Positions 45,145 through 57,263 of a stretch of 64,000 nucleotides of DNA are shown here, one piece after another; within the stretch, counting starts at the first letter, position 1; the number at the start of each line of letters is the position of its first letter. The DNA lies in contig OZ038533.1 of NCBI GenBank assembly GCA_964036665.1, forward strand, positions 5,230,413-5,294,412, written 5' to 3'. Source of the DNA: Gordius sp. MW1 (lineage: Eukaryota; Nematomorpha; Gordioida; Gordea; Gordiidae). The translations under genes were made by a program, and so were the position numbers. Under the pieces are notes generated by a model. It saw only the letters and a program-made list of their open reading frames with translations. It searched no databases and was not told where the DNA came from.

Positions 45145-45612
45145 TATGTGAATTTTTGGTAGTTATAATTAATTACCGAACTTCATAAAAATAGCAAAAA
45201 AGCACGAAACGTGGGAATCTTTTTAAAGCGCGGGTTATATTTATTTAAGAAAATGGTGATGTTTTACGGTATTGATACTCTATTTGTTACAGCTTTATAT
45301 ATTGTAGAAAAAACGGGCGTAGTTGAGTAAAAAATTGAGACAAAAAAGATAAAGCTATCGTGGAAAAGCGTTTAAGACAATAAGTAGCACCATGACGATA
45401 AATAATTACAAAAAACATAGTATAAATAATCCGCTAGATGGCGGTATACACTACCAAAAAACCGGGTTCCCGCCGTCGCAGGTTGATAAAAAGTATCTAT
45501 AAACCATCTACAATGCTAAGGCAATAATCTGGCCAAATTTGGTGGCAATCGGTTGAGAACTCTAAAAGTTATTAGCGCTCAAAAAAGGGACTTAGATTTT
45601 TATATATATAGA

Positions 45613-46184
45613 TTCGTTGGACGTTTCACCTTCATTTGATGAAAGAGCCAGCGCTAAATTTACCGTTTCATAAAACGTTATGTTACCTAAGGGGTATTTG
45701 GCCCTTAATTCACTATTTAATCTAGGTGATTTGACCCCAAGGATAGATATACGTAAAATTTCGTCAGTGGGTAAATTATATTTGCACCGGTTTATAATAT
45801 TTTTATGTTTTATTGAAAAATCTATTATGCTCTCGCTAGTTCTCTCCGATTTAAATAATATTTCTCTGAAATGGTAAATTGAATTTTTATCTGAATATGT
45901 CCTTATCAAAGATTCCTTTATTTCCTCATAAGTAACACTATCAACATCCTTAGGATATATTTGACTTCTAATTTTACTCAAATGTAAACTTCCTATGTAT
46001 GACAATAAAACTATTTTTCTAAAATCTCCTGTAATATTTCTAAGGCGAAAAAGTAATTCTAGATGATAAAGATAATCATCGATATTTTTAGTTGAATCAT
46101 AAGGTGGAAATCTCTAACCTTATCAAAAGAATATCCAGAATCTAATTCGGATTTTGACCCAATGTCCAGCTTCTTCTCCGTCAT
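45613..46184 (-). pseudogene. Gypsy 2 gag, N-terminal part
   Basis: The ATG at 46,182-46,184 opens MTEKKLDIGSKSELDSGYSF. After one frame shift near 46,110 it continues LSYIGSLHLSKIRSQIYPKD, VDSVTYEEIKESLIRTYSDK, REILFKSERTSESIIDFSIK, a typical Gypsy capsid pattern (YPKDVDSVTYEEI). It ends at the Helitron border with GETSNE and continues in phase at 44,095. Confidence 0.85.
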
Positions 46185-46231
46185 CTTAATTGATAATTGC
46201 TAGAACAATAACAGAATATTTTAGGTGTGGA

Positions 46232-46252
46232 AGTGTTTATCTCGTCGCCAAA
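46232..46252 (-). other. primer binding site-like sequence of Gypsy 2
   Basis: Immediately inside the 5' LTR the minus strand reads TGGCGACGAGATAAAC, starting with the TGG that pairs with a tRNA CCA end. The matching tRNA cannot be named with confidence. Confidence 0.6.
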
Positions 46253-46529
46253 TGTGATGAAGTGGCCGGGGGTTATAACACTAAACTCAGATTCTAAACC
46301 AAGAGACTAAATCGAGAGACAGAGAGACTCTTTTATTAGGTGGATAGGGCTTTATATACACATAACAAAGGACATATATAAAAGTAGAAATCAAATAAGA
46401 GATACTTAGTACGGTGTAAACAAAGGTGTATTCAAATGGCTACGCGTATAATCAAATGTCTGTGACCGCGCTCAAGTATAGGAAAAACGCGTGTATTCAA
46501 AATGCAACCTTGAATGACGCTAAACTACA
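46253..46529 (-). repeat. 5' LTR of Gypsy element 2
   Basis: Counterpart of 40,622-40,897. It carries TATATAAA-like promoter motifs (minus strand of CTTTATATACACATAAC near 46,349). Confidence 0.92.
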
Positions 46530-46740
46530 AACACAAATATGTTTTTCGTTTTTTTCCTATACGTCAAGTTTTTTTTAGATATTTAGATTCAAAGTTGCAA
46601 AAATGACCTTTTTGACGCTCAATAGAGCGATATTGAATAGCTAAAAAAAAATTTAAACCTCTAAGTGGTAGAACCAACTTAGCGTAAAACATTGAAAAAT
46701 GATTTTTTTCCCTATTGTTTTTTCTTAAAACCTATTTACA
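46530..46740 (+). repeat. foldback-family repeat, right of the Gypsy insertion
   Basis: It resumes at AACACAAATATGTTTTTCG and matches 60,913-61,130 (for example AACCTCTAAGTGGTAGAACC and CGCTCAATAGAGCG) before ending near CCTATTGTTTTTTC. Confidence 0.8.
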
Positions 46741-47814
46741 TGTCAATTTCGACCTTTCGCAAGCAGTAAATGGCATCACGTTGCAAAGGTAAAACAACTG
46801 AAAAATAATTTGATAGAAGAAATTCATGTTGATTTTTAAAGTGGTAAATTATAAGTTAGATAATGTGGTTTTGAGCGTTTCTAGAACAGATGCAGATCAA
46901 TCACAAAGTAAGATCACTGTTGCTTAAAATTTGTTGTGTGGAATTTTTAAATACTATTTTATAAAAAAGGAACACAAGTTTTCACCAACTTATAGATTTC
47001 CGTATTATCAGTTTCAATAGAAAGTAAAACTATCTAAATTTGACTAACGAAGATGTTACATATGTATATAAATATAGCAATTAAGTAAAAAATTTATTTT
47101 CAACAGATTTATTAAATACCCAAAAAAAAAATTAAACCTCTCTCCCCCCCCCCCCAAATGAAATCTTAGGTACGACGCCTAAAACTTTTTGTTTCAATTT
47201 GATGCAGTTGGAAAACTAATATTTTTTTGAAAACAAATGTTGTAATTGATGAGGTGTTAATTAAGAAACAACGACAAATCTATAAGAAAAGTAAATGTAT
47301 GTTTGGTAACTAAATCAAAAAAAGTGTCTTAAATTCCTATGGGCCAACGTAAGTTAAAGACAATTAATTTAATAGGAATTTAATTAAAAATTTATTACTC
47401 AAAAGACTATCAGGAGTTGAAGGGTTAAAAAAATGTCAAAATCTTTAGGAATTTTATAACAAATCATGAATACAATAGTATACTATACTCAACTAAACCA
47501 GTGTATATATACTTATGAATAAAATTCGTCAAATATTTAGGAACGAACCAAATCAATATTTAATAAATTATTTACACGCGCAGTCAATCAAATTAAAATT
47601 TTGAAATGATTAATGAAATGAAAACCAATATCGTCTATGACAAACATAAAAATTTGGAAATAAAAAACATATATTATTTATTATCAAGGTGAAGCATTAA
47701 AAGCTAAAAATAGAATTGATCATGATTCGAATACTTAAATAACTTTTTCCTTTCCTCTTAAAATAAAAATAATTAATTCTCTCAACAAAAGTTTGGAACT
47801 CAATCATGGGCGTA
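46741..47814. other. AT-rich gene-free stretch
   Basis: No homology recognised. A C11 run lies near 47,146. Confidence 0.5.
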
Positions 47815-47991
47815 GCCAGCATTGGGAAGAGAGGGGGCAATAACGATTTAGGGAGGGACAATATTAATTTAGGGAAGGGCAAAATGATCAGCTTTTGAAT
47901 TTTAGAGGATTTTAATAAATTTCAACAAAATTTTGAATTTAGGGGGAGGGCAGCTGCCCCTTACTGTCCCCCATCCTTGGCTACGCCCATG
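47815..47991. mobile_element. short MITE of the GGGCGTAGCCA family (copy 5, best preserved)
   Basis: CATGGGCGTAGCCAGCATTG at the left and CTTGGCTACGCCCATG at the right give a 15-bp inverted repeat with one mismatch. Inside: GGGGGCAATAACGATTTAGG and a GGGCAGCTGCCC dyad. Total 177 bp. Confidence 0.85.
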
Positions 47992-47999
47992 AATTTTTA

Positions 48000-48180
48000 G
48001 AAACAAATTTTTTTGATAAATTACAAAATATATTTTCATGGAATTAAAATGGACTTCTTATTGACATATGATAAGGAAATGAAAAAATGTTTACGAATTG
48101 TAACTAAGTTTCCTGCTCATAATTTCTTTTATGACTCATTAGATGCCGCCCTAATCAACGAAATAAATACACTTTGGCCA
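48000..48180 (-). repeat. inverted copy of part of the 1.58 kb tandem unit
   Basis: The reverse complement matches about 49,560-49,720 (shared CTCATAAATTTCTTTTATGA-like and AGATGCCGCC/GGCGGCATCT sequence). A third related piece lies at 60,548-60,655. The preceding MITE is likewise present, inverted and decayed, in each unit near 49,785-49,845. Confidence 0.75.
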
Positions 48181-49117
48181 ATGGTCATTTTTTACATTGG
48201 TCAGTAGCCAGGACACGGTCAAAGAGGATATAAATACATAAGAGACAAAAAAAAACTTTCAAATCACAATTTGTCCAATTGTCATTTTTTACAATTGGTC
48301 AGTACCAAGAGACGGTCTATAAATACAGAAGAGACGAAGAAAACGAGAAAAAAAATCCGATTCACACTTGGTTAATGGTCATTTTTTTCCATTGGTCAGC
48401 AGCCAGCGGACGGCCAAAAAGCCATATTATCAATGGTATTAACAAAAACAATATATTAATTTAGAATTTGCCCTCGCCGGGATTCGAACCCACATCAGTA
48501 GAAGCATAAGCTTTTGTAGGGAGGGGGGGCACAGGTAGTCATATCAGTAGAGTCATAGGCCCATCTACGGGAGGGCATAGGGTAATTATCAATGTTAACC
48601 TAATATACCAATTCAAAAACGAAAAAAAAATTTCGAGTAACAATTTGGCCAATGGTCATTTTTTTCATTGGTCATTATCTAGGACACGGTTAAAAAGTCA
48701 TATTATCAATGGTTTTATTTTAACAAGAAAAATATATTAATTTAATTTAAAAAAATAAAAATTTTGCCCTCTCCGGGTATCGAAACAACAATTAAGAATT
48801 TGCCCTCGCCGGGATTCGAACCCATATCAGTAGAGGTATACGCCCTTCTACGGGAGGGCATAGGGTAATTATCAATGTTAACCTAATTAACCCATTCAAA
48901 AACGGAAAAAAAAATTTCGAATCACAATTTTGCCAATGGTCCTTTTTTTCATTGGTCAGTAGCCAGCGGACGGCCAAAAAGTCATATTATCAATGGTATT
49001 AACAAGAACAATTTATTAATTTAATTAAAAAAAATTTGTCCTCGAACCAGCATGTCAGTTGAAAGGACGGACAACGGACGGACAACAAAAAGCGAGCCCA
49101 TAAATTGCATAGCAATT
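48170..49117 (+). mobile_element. HLE core units and + orientation end
   Basis: About five core units with CCGGGATTCGAACCC at 48,478 and 48,808, then ACGGACAACGGACGG and the terminus GCGAGCCCATAAATTGCATA plus GCAATT at 49,117. No terminal hairpin at the left. Confidence 0.65.
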
Positions 49118-52100
49118 ATCATTTAACAAATATGCTAAATATAAACGTCTCTAATTAATAACATATATTAAATCACATTCGATTATAACAATAATTTGTT
49201 GGGAGAAAAATGTTTAAAACAAAAATTTTAAATTTGGATGTTTAACAAACGTTTTTTAGTTTCGATGAAAAGTCCGCTGTGTTTTATTAAAAGGGGAAAT
49301 GGTTCTTCCTTTCCCCTTTTATCACAGAGCTTAACAAAAAGTAGAAATATACATTGTATTTGTCAAGTTGTCATTTAATGTTTAATTTAATATAGCAAAA
49401 TGTAAAATTTGTCAACTATGACCAAATCAATCAGAAGCATCTTGTTTTAAGAAAATCATCAACAATTTTTTTTATCCAACCGTCTACAAATCATAATATG
49501 CATTATTTCCTTTTTGACCGTGTCCTGGCTATTGACCAATGAAAAAAATGACCAATGGCCAAATTGTATATTATCGTTGATTAGAGCGGCATCTAATGAG
49601 TCATAAAAGAAATTTATGAGCAGGAAAATTAGTTTGAAATGGTAACATTTTTTCTTTCCTTGTCATATGTCAATAAGAAATCAATTTAAATTCCAGGAAA
49701 ATATATTTTGTAATTTATCAACTCATAAATATACAAATTTATTAGATTATGGCTAAAATATTAAAAAATGTTCACTTTGCCCCTCCCTAAATCATTATTG
49801 CCCCCCTCTAATTCCAATGCTGGCTAGGCCCATAAATATACCTATACGTTTAAATGTGTTAGTTAATAAATGAAAAATCTGGTATTTCAATTGAAATATA
49901 TTAGAATGAATTCTTTTTTCCTTACTACTATATGTTTGTAAATGTATACTTATTAAACACTTAAATTATCTCGTAACCATAATTAAAGTTTTGCAATTTT
50001 GTATTTTTAACGAAGAAAAAAAAATAAGCTCCATCTCCCTTTCTAGTAAACGAAAAATAGTAAAAAGGAAAATTATCGATTGAATATTCAGCTGTTACCT
50101 CCTTTCAATTGGTATTAAGTGATAACTTAAGATAAATGTTGAAAAAGCAACTGTCGATCTCTTAGCCAAATCATTTCTACAATTAAGAAAACTAAGTTGT
50201 GATATAAAATGGCGAAAGCAAAATTGCACATTGAATTAAAGTTAATTGTAGGATAAACCATAATAAACATATTTTTTTTAAATTAAATGAATATTTTGTT
50301 CTTGTTAATATCATTGATAATATGATTTTTCGACCGTCCGCTGGCTACTGACCATTGAAAAAGATGACCATTGGCCAAATTGTGAATTTTTTCGTTTTTG
50401 AATTGGTATATTAGGTTAACATTGATAATTACTCTATGCCCTCCCGTACAACGGCCTATCTGACTCCGTCTTTCAACTTTTTGACTTGCTGGTACAATAC
50501 CCGGAGAGGACAAATTTTTATTTTTAATTAAATTAATATTTTGTTCTTGTTAATACCATTGATAAATATGACTTTTTGACTGTCCGTTAGCTACTGACCA
50601 ATGAAAAGAATGACCACTGGCCAAATTGTGATTCGAAAATTTTTTCTTCGTTTTTGAATTGGTATAAAAAGCGAGCCCATAAATTGCATAGCAATTATCA
50701 TTTAACAAATATGCTAAATATAAACGTCTCTAATTAATAACATATATTAAATCACATTCGATTATAACAATAATTTGTTGGGAGAAAAATGTTTAAAACA
50801 AAAATTTTAAATTTGGATGTTTAACAAACGTTTTTTAGTTTCGATGAAAAGTCCGCTGTGTTTTATTAAAAGGGGAAATGGTTCTTCCTTTCCCCTTTTA
50901 TCACAGAGCTTAACAAAAAGTAGAAATATACATTGTATTTGTCAAGTTGTCATTTAATGTTTAATTTAATATAGCAAAATGTAAAATTTGTCAACTATGA
51001 CCAAATCAATCAGAAGCATCTTGTTTTAAGAAAATCATCAACAATTTTTTTTATCCAACCGTCTACAAATCATAATATGCATTATTTCATTTTTGACCGT
51101 GTCCTGGCTATTGACCAATGAAAAAAATGACCAATGGCCAAATTGTATATTATCGTTGATTAGAGCGGCGTCTAATGAGTCATAAAAGAAATTTATGAGC
51201 AGGAAAATTAGTTTGAAATGGTAACATTTTTTCTTTCCTTGTCATATGTCAATAAGAAATCAATTTAAATTCCAGGAAAATATATTTTGTAATTTATCAA
51301 CTCATAAATATACAAATTTATTAGATTATGGCTAAAATATTAAAAAATGTTCACTTTGCCCCTCCCTAAATCATTATTGCCCCCCTCTAATTCCAATGCT
51401 GGCTAGGCCCATAAATATACCTATACGTTTAAATGTGTTATTTAATAAATGAAAAATCTGGTATTTCAATTGAAATATATTAGAATGAATTCTTTTTTCC
51501 TTACTACTATATGTTTGTAAATGTAAACTTATTAAACACTTAAATTATCTCGTAACCATAATTAAAGTTTTGCAATTTTGTATTTTTAACGAAGAAAAAA
51601 AAATAAGCTCCATCTCCCTTTCTAGTAAACGAAAAATAGTAAAAAGGAAAATTATCGATTGAATATTCAGCTGTTACCTCCTTTCAATTGGTATTAAGTG
51701 ATAACTTAAGATAAATGTTGAAAAAGCAACTGTCGATCTCTTAGCCAAATCATTTCTACAATTAAGAAAACTAAGTTGTGATATAAAATGGCGAAAGCAA
51801 AATTGCACATTGAATTAAAGTTAATTGTAGGATAAACCATAATAAACATATTTTTTTTAAATTAAATGAATATTTTGTTCTTGTTAATATCATTGATAAT
51901 ATGATTTTTCGACCGTCCGCTGGCTACTGACCATTGAAAAAGATGACCATTGGCCAAATTGTGAATTTTTTCGTTTTTGAATTGGTATATTAGGTTAACA
52001 TTGATAATTACTCTATGCCCTCCCGTACAACGGCCTATCTGACTCCGTCTTTCAACTTTTTGACTTGCTGGTACAATACCCGGAGAGGACAAATTTTTAT

Positions 52101-55100
52101 TTTTAATTAAATTAATATTTTGTTCTTGTTAATACCATTGATAAATATGACTTTTTGACTGTCCGCTAGCTACTGACCAATGAAAAGAATGACCACTGGC
52201 CAAATTGTGATTCGAAAATTTTTTCTTCGTTTTTGAATTGGTATAAAAAGCGAGCCCATAAATTGCATAGCAATTATCATTTAACAAATATGCTAAATAT
52301 AAACGTCTCTAATTAATAACATATATTAAATCACATTCGATTATAACAATAATTTGTTGGGAGAAAAATGTTTAAAACAAAAATTTTAAATTTGGATGTT
52401 TAACAAACGTTTTTTAGTTTCGATGAAAAGTCCGCTGTGTTTTATTAAAAGGGGAAATGGTTCTTCCTTTCCCCTTTTATCACAGAGCTTAACAAAAAGT
52501 AGAAATATACATTGTATTTGTCAAGTTGTCATTTAATGTTTAATTTAATATAGCAAAATGTAAAATTTGTCAACTATGACCAAATCAATCAGAAGCATCT
52601 TGTTTTAAGAAAATCATCAACAATTTTTTTTATCCAACCGTCTACAAATCATAATATGCATTATTTCATTTTTGACCGTGTCCTGGCTATTGACCAATGA
52701 AAAAAATGACCAATGGCCAAATTGTATATTATCGTTGATTAGAGCGGCGTCTAATGAGTCATAAAAGAAATTTATGAGCAGGAAAATTAGTTTGAAATGG
52801 TAACATTTTTTCTTTCCTTGTCATATGTCAATAAGAAATCAATTTAAATTCCAGGAAAATATATTTTGTAATTTATCAACTCATAAATATACAAATTTAT
52901 TAGATTATGGCTAAAATATTAAAAAATGTTCACTTTGCCCCTCCCTAAATCATTATTGCCCCCCTCTAATTCCAATGCTGGCTAGGCCCATAAATATACC
53001 TATACGTTTAAATGTGTTAGTTAATAAATGAAAAATCTGGTATTTCAATTGAAATATATTAGAATGAATTTTTTTTTCCTTACTACTATATGTTTGTAAA
53101 TGTATACTTATTAAACACTTAAATTATCTCGTAACCATAATTAAAGTTTTGCAATTTTGTATTTTTAACGAAGAAAAAAAAATAAGCTCCATCTCCCTTT
53201 CTAGTAAACGAAAAATAGTAAAAAGGAAAATTATCGATTGAATATTCAGCTGTTACCTCCTTTCAATTGGTATTAAGTGATAACTTAAGATAAATGTTGA
53301 AAAAGCAACTGTCGATCTCTTAGCCAAATCATTTCTACAATTAAGAAAACTAAGTTGTGATATAAAATGGCGAAAGCAAAATTGCACATTGAATTAAAGT
53401 TAATTGTAGGATAAACCATAATAAACATATTTTTTTTTAAATTAAATGAATATTTTGTTCTTGTTAATACCATTGATAATATGATTTTTCGACCGTCCGC
53501 TGGCTACTGACCATTGAAAAAGATGACCATTGGCCAAATTGTGAATTTTTTCGTTTTTGAATTGGTATATTAGGTTAACATTGATAATTACTCTATGCCC
53601 TCCCGTACAACGGCCTATCTGACTCCGTCTTTCAACTTTTTGACTTGCTGGTACAATACCCGGAGAGGACAAATTTTTTTTAATTAAATTAATATTTTGT
53701 TCTTGTTAATACCATTGATAAATATGACTTTTTGACTGTCCGCTAGCTTGACCAATGAAAAGAATGACCACTGGCCAAATTGTGATTCGAAAATTTTTTC
53801 TTCGTTTTTGAATTGGTATAAAAAGCGAGCCCATAAATTGCATAGCAATTATCATTTAACAAATATGCTAAATATAAACGTCTCTAATTAATAACATATA
53901 TTAAATCACATTCGATTATAACAATAATTTGTTGGGAGAAAAATGTTTAAAACAAAAATTTTAAATTTGGATGTTTAACAAACGTTTTTTAGTTTCGATG
54001 AAAAGTCCGCTGTGTTTTATTAAAAGGGGAAATGGTTCTTCCTTTCCCCTTTTATCACAGAGCTTAACAAAAAGTAGAAATATACATTGTATTTGTCAAG
54101 TTGTCATTTAATGTTTAATTTAATATAGCAAAATGTAAAATTTGTCAACTATGACCAAATCAATCAGAAGCATCTTGTTTTAAGAAAATCATCAACAATT
54201 TTTTTTATCCAACCGTCCACAAATCATAATATGCATTATTTCCTTTTTGACCGTGTCCTGGCTATTGACCAATGAAAAAAATGACCAATGGCCAAATTGT
54301 ATATTATCGTTGATTAGAGCGGCATCTAATGAGTCATAAAAGAAATTTATGAGCAGGAAAATTAGTTTGAAATGGTAACATTTTTTCTTTCCTTGTCATA
54401 TGTCAATAAGAAATCAATTTAAATTCCAGGAAAATATATTTTGTAATTTATCAACTCATAAATATACAAATTTATTAGAATGGCTAAAATATTAAAAAAT
54501 GTTCACTTTGCCCCTCCCTAAATCATTATTGCCCCCCTCTAATTCCAATGCTGGCTAGGCCCATAAATATACCTATACGTTTAAATGTGTTAGTTAATAA
54601 ATGAAAAATCTGGTATTTCAATTGAAATATATTAGAATGAATTCTTTTTTCCTTACTACTATATGTTTGTAAATGTATACTTATTAAACACTTAAATTAT
54701 CTCGTAACCATAATTAAAGTTTTGCAATTTTGTATTTTTAACGAAGAAAAAAAAATAAGCTCCATCTCCCTTTCTAGTAAACGAAAAATAGTAAAAAGGA
54801 AAATTATCGATTGAATATTCAGCTGTTACCTCCTTTCAATTGGTATTAAGTGATAACTTAAGATAAATGTTGAAAAAGCAACTGTCGATCTCTTAGCCAA
54901 ATCATTTCTACAATTAAGAAAACTAAGTTGTGATATAAAATGGCGAAAGCAAAATTGCACATTGAATTAAAGTTAATTGTAGGATAAACCATAATAAACA
55001 TATTTTTTTTTAAATTAAATGAATATTTTGTTCTTGTTAATACCATTGATAATATGATTTTTCGACCGTCCGCTGGCTACTGACCATTGAAAAAGATGAC

Positions 55101-55398
55101 CATTGGCCAAATTGTGAATTTTTTCGTTTTTGAATTGGTATATTAGGTTAACATTGATAATTACTCTATGCCCTCCCGTACAACGGCCTATCTGACTCCG
55201 TCTTTCAACTTTTTGACTTGCTGGTACAATACCCGGAGAGGACAAATTTTTATTTTTAATTAAATTAATATTTTGTTCTTGTTAATACCATTGATAAATA
55301 TGACTTTTTGACTGTCCGCTAGCTACTGACCAATGAAAAGAATGACCACTGGCCAAATTGTGATTCGAAAATTTTTTCTTCGTTTTTGAATTGGTATA
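49087..55398 (+). repeat. four tandem copies of a 1.58 kb unit
   Basis: The marker GCGAGCCCATAAATTGCATA occurs at 49,092, 50,671, 52,250 and 53,825: periods 1,579, 1,579 and 1,575. The array ends near 55,398. Units differ by a handful of substitutions and small indels (for example AGATTATGG against AGAATGG near 54,476, a 3-bp loss near 53,748). Each unit contains the HLE + orientation end, the AT-rich block seen inverted at 48.0 kb, a decayed MITE, and two HLE core units in minus orientation. The identical 76-codon frame in each unit is core repeat, not a gene. Confidence 0.95.
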
Positions 55399-55959
55399 GG
55401 TTAACATTGATAATTACCAATGCCTCCCTTACAAGGGCCTATGCCTCTACTGATATGGGTCCCGGTGCCCACCCCCATCCTACAAAATCCTATGCCTTTA
55501 CTGATGTGGGTTCGAATCCCGGCGCGAGCAAATTTTTTTTATTTTTTTTTTAAATTAATATATTGTTCTTGTTAATACCAATGATAATATGACTTTTTGA
55601 CCGTATCCTGGCTACTGACCATTGAAAAAAATGACCATTGGCCAAAGTGAGATTAAAAACGATTTTTTTTTCTTGATTATATTTATAGGCTAGTTATTTG
55701 GCTGTCTGCTAACCATTAGAAAAGATCACCATGACCAAAGTGATGGAACATTTGTATAAATAATTAACTAATCCTTTTGCATTTAATACCCCCCTATCGG
55801 CATTCTCGCCCCTTCCCACCTTTCTCGCCCATAAATTGCATAGCAAATATGCTACTTTTATACGGAGCATAGATGAGTTTCGTTCTCCCTTCCCTTCCCC
55901 CCTTCCCTTCTCCTCCTCCACTTCCCCCTCCCCATTTCCACGAGGGCCAAAGGCTTGAG
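55399..55959 (-). mobile_element. HLE, minus orientation, hairpin end present
   Basis: GGTTAACATTGATAATTACC, tRNA-like parts with GTGGGTTCGAATCCCGG (55,503), core unit, then CATTCTCGCCCCTTCCCACC, the inverted subterminal repeat GCCCATAAATTGCATAGC (55,829), a CT-rich tract and the terminal ACGAGGGCCAAAGGCTTGAG. It begins where the tandem array stops. Confidence 0.65.
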
Positions 55960-56439
55960 TATTATTAGTATTTGATTTGATCAAAAATTGTTAGAAACCT
56001 TTTGGGAAAATCGCTTTAAATCACGTATTAAAGCAGCCCACGAAAACGTTGTTGATGTGAGTTTTTTTTACATTTCTTATTGATTTGACTTCAACAAATT
56101 TTATACGCAACATACATTTAAAGAGATAGCATAACTTTATTCAAATAATGTATTTTAATGACAATTATTATAACATGTACTAATATGATTTTTTTAGTTT
56201 TCGGCCTTAATATTGAGCCTAGGGCACAAACCATCTTCCCCCCTTTTTAATCTTAATATCATGATGTCCATGTGCTTAAAAATGGAGAAGTTCAAAAAAA
56301 ATTTAAAATAACATTGGCAAGTTTTTCAGGTCATTCGGTTAAGCCAGTTTTAACGTGGCATATTAAATCACACTCGTCATCATACTAATAAATGTATTAT
56401 TTATTTATTGAAAACAGTTATTAAATACACAGAACTATT
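55960..56439. other. no feature recognised
   Basis: AT-rich flanking DNA between two HLEs, without coding or repeat signature. Confidence 0.5.
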
Positions 56440-57258
56440 AATTGCAATGCAATTTATGGGCTCGTTTTTTGTTGTCCGTTGTCCGTCCGTCCGTCCACCA
56501 AGTTATTGGCGCCAGCTTTCAACTTTCTGCCCTGGAGGTTCGAGTTCAAGCCCAGGAGAGGACAAATTTTTTTTTAAATTAAATTAATATTTGTTCTTGT
56601 TAATACCAATAATATGACTTTTTGACCGTCCGCTGGCTCCTGACCAAGGAAAAAAATGACCATTGGCCAAATAAATCGAATTTTTTTTTCCTTTTTCGAA
56701 TTGGTATATTAGGTTAACATTGATAATTACCCTATGCCCTCCCCTAGAAGGGCCTATGCCTCTACTGATATGGGTCCCTGTGCCCCCCCCCAAAGGCTTA
56801 TGCCTCTACTGATGTGGGTTTGAATCCCGGAGAGGGCAAATTTTTTTTATTTTTTTTTAAATTAATATATTGTTCTTGTTAATACCATTGATAATATGAC
56901 TTTTTGACCGTGTCCTGGCTACTGACCATTGAAAAAAATGACCATTGGCCAAAGTGAGATTAAAATCGATTATTTTTCTTGATTACAATTATAGGCTAGT
57001 TATTTGGCTGTCTGCTAACCATTAGAAAAGATCACCACTGGCCAAAGTGATGGAACATTTGTATAAATAAGTAACTAATCATTTTGCATTTAATACCCCC
57101 CTACAGGCATTCTCGCCCCTTCCCATTTTTCTCACCCATAAATTGCATAGCAAATATGCTACTTTTATACGGAGTATAGATGAGGCCTTCCCTTCCCCCC
57201 TTCTCTTCTCCTCCTCCACTTCCCCCCTCCCCCTTCCTACGAGGGTCGAAGGCCCGAG
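56440..57258 (-). mobile_element. HLE, complete-ended reference copy, minus orientation (819 bp)
   Basis: In order: AATTGCAATGCAATTTATGG, a TCCGTCCGTCCGTCC run, tRNA-like CTGGAGGTTCGAGTTCAAGC, GGAGAGGACAAA and T run, core unit, TATTAGGTTAACATTGATAA, tRNA-like part with CTACTGATGTGGGTTTGAAT, second core unit, TAGGCTAGTTATTTGGCTGT, GGCATTCTCGCCCCTTCCC, subterminal inverted repeat CCCATAAATTGCATAGC, TATACGGAGTATAGATGAG, CT-rich tract and the terminal hairpin GGGTCGAAGGCCCGAG. No protein. Confidence 0.8.
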
Positions 57259-57263
57259 TTATT

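Larger units (their letters stand above)
44096..45612 (-). mobile_element. Helitron, non-autonomous, inserted in Gypsy gag
   Basis: On the minus strand it begins at 45,612 with TCTATATATATAAAAATC and ends at 44,096 with GGGCACAGCTAG. A hairpin (GCCAA...TTGGC, 44,109-44,126) lies about 10 nt before the CTAG end. The bases outside are A and T, the Helitron target, and there is no target duplication. The gag reading frame on both sides joins in phase. A second 5'-like terminus starts at 45,144. Confidence 0.93.
40622..46529 (-). mobile_element. Ty3/Gypsy element 2 with both LTRs and 5-bp target duplication
   Basis: LTRs of 276 and 277 bp (TGTGATG...CTACA) flank a minus-strand gag-pol. The target duplication is AACAC at 40,617-40,621 and 46,530-46,534. 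Total length is 5.9 kb including a 1.5 kb Helitron (44,096-45,612). The LTRs differ at roughly 15 positions by eye, several percent, so the insertion is not recent. The coding region has stops and frame shifts and is inactive. Confidence 0.95.

Noticed and set aside
48013..48207. 64-codon frame with DSLDAALINE
   Set aside because: Two related pieces exist (49.6 and 60.6 kb) but their frames are broken; treated as repeat DNA.
50283..50513. Identical 76-codon open frame in four places (50,283; 51,862; 53,442; 55,015)
   Set aside because: It is a translation of HLE core repeat inside each 1.58 kb tandem unit; identity follows from the tandem duplication.
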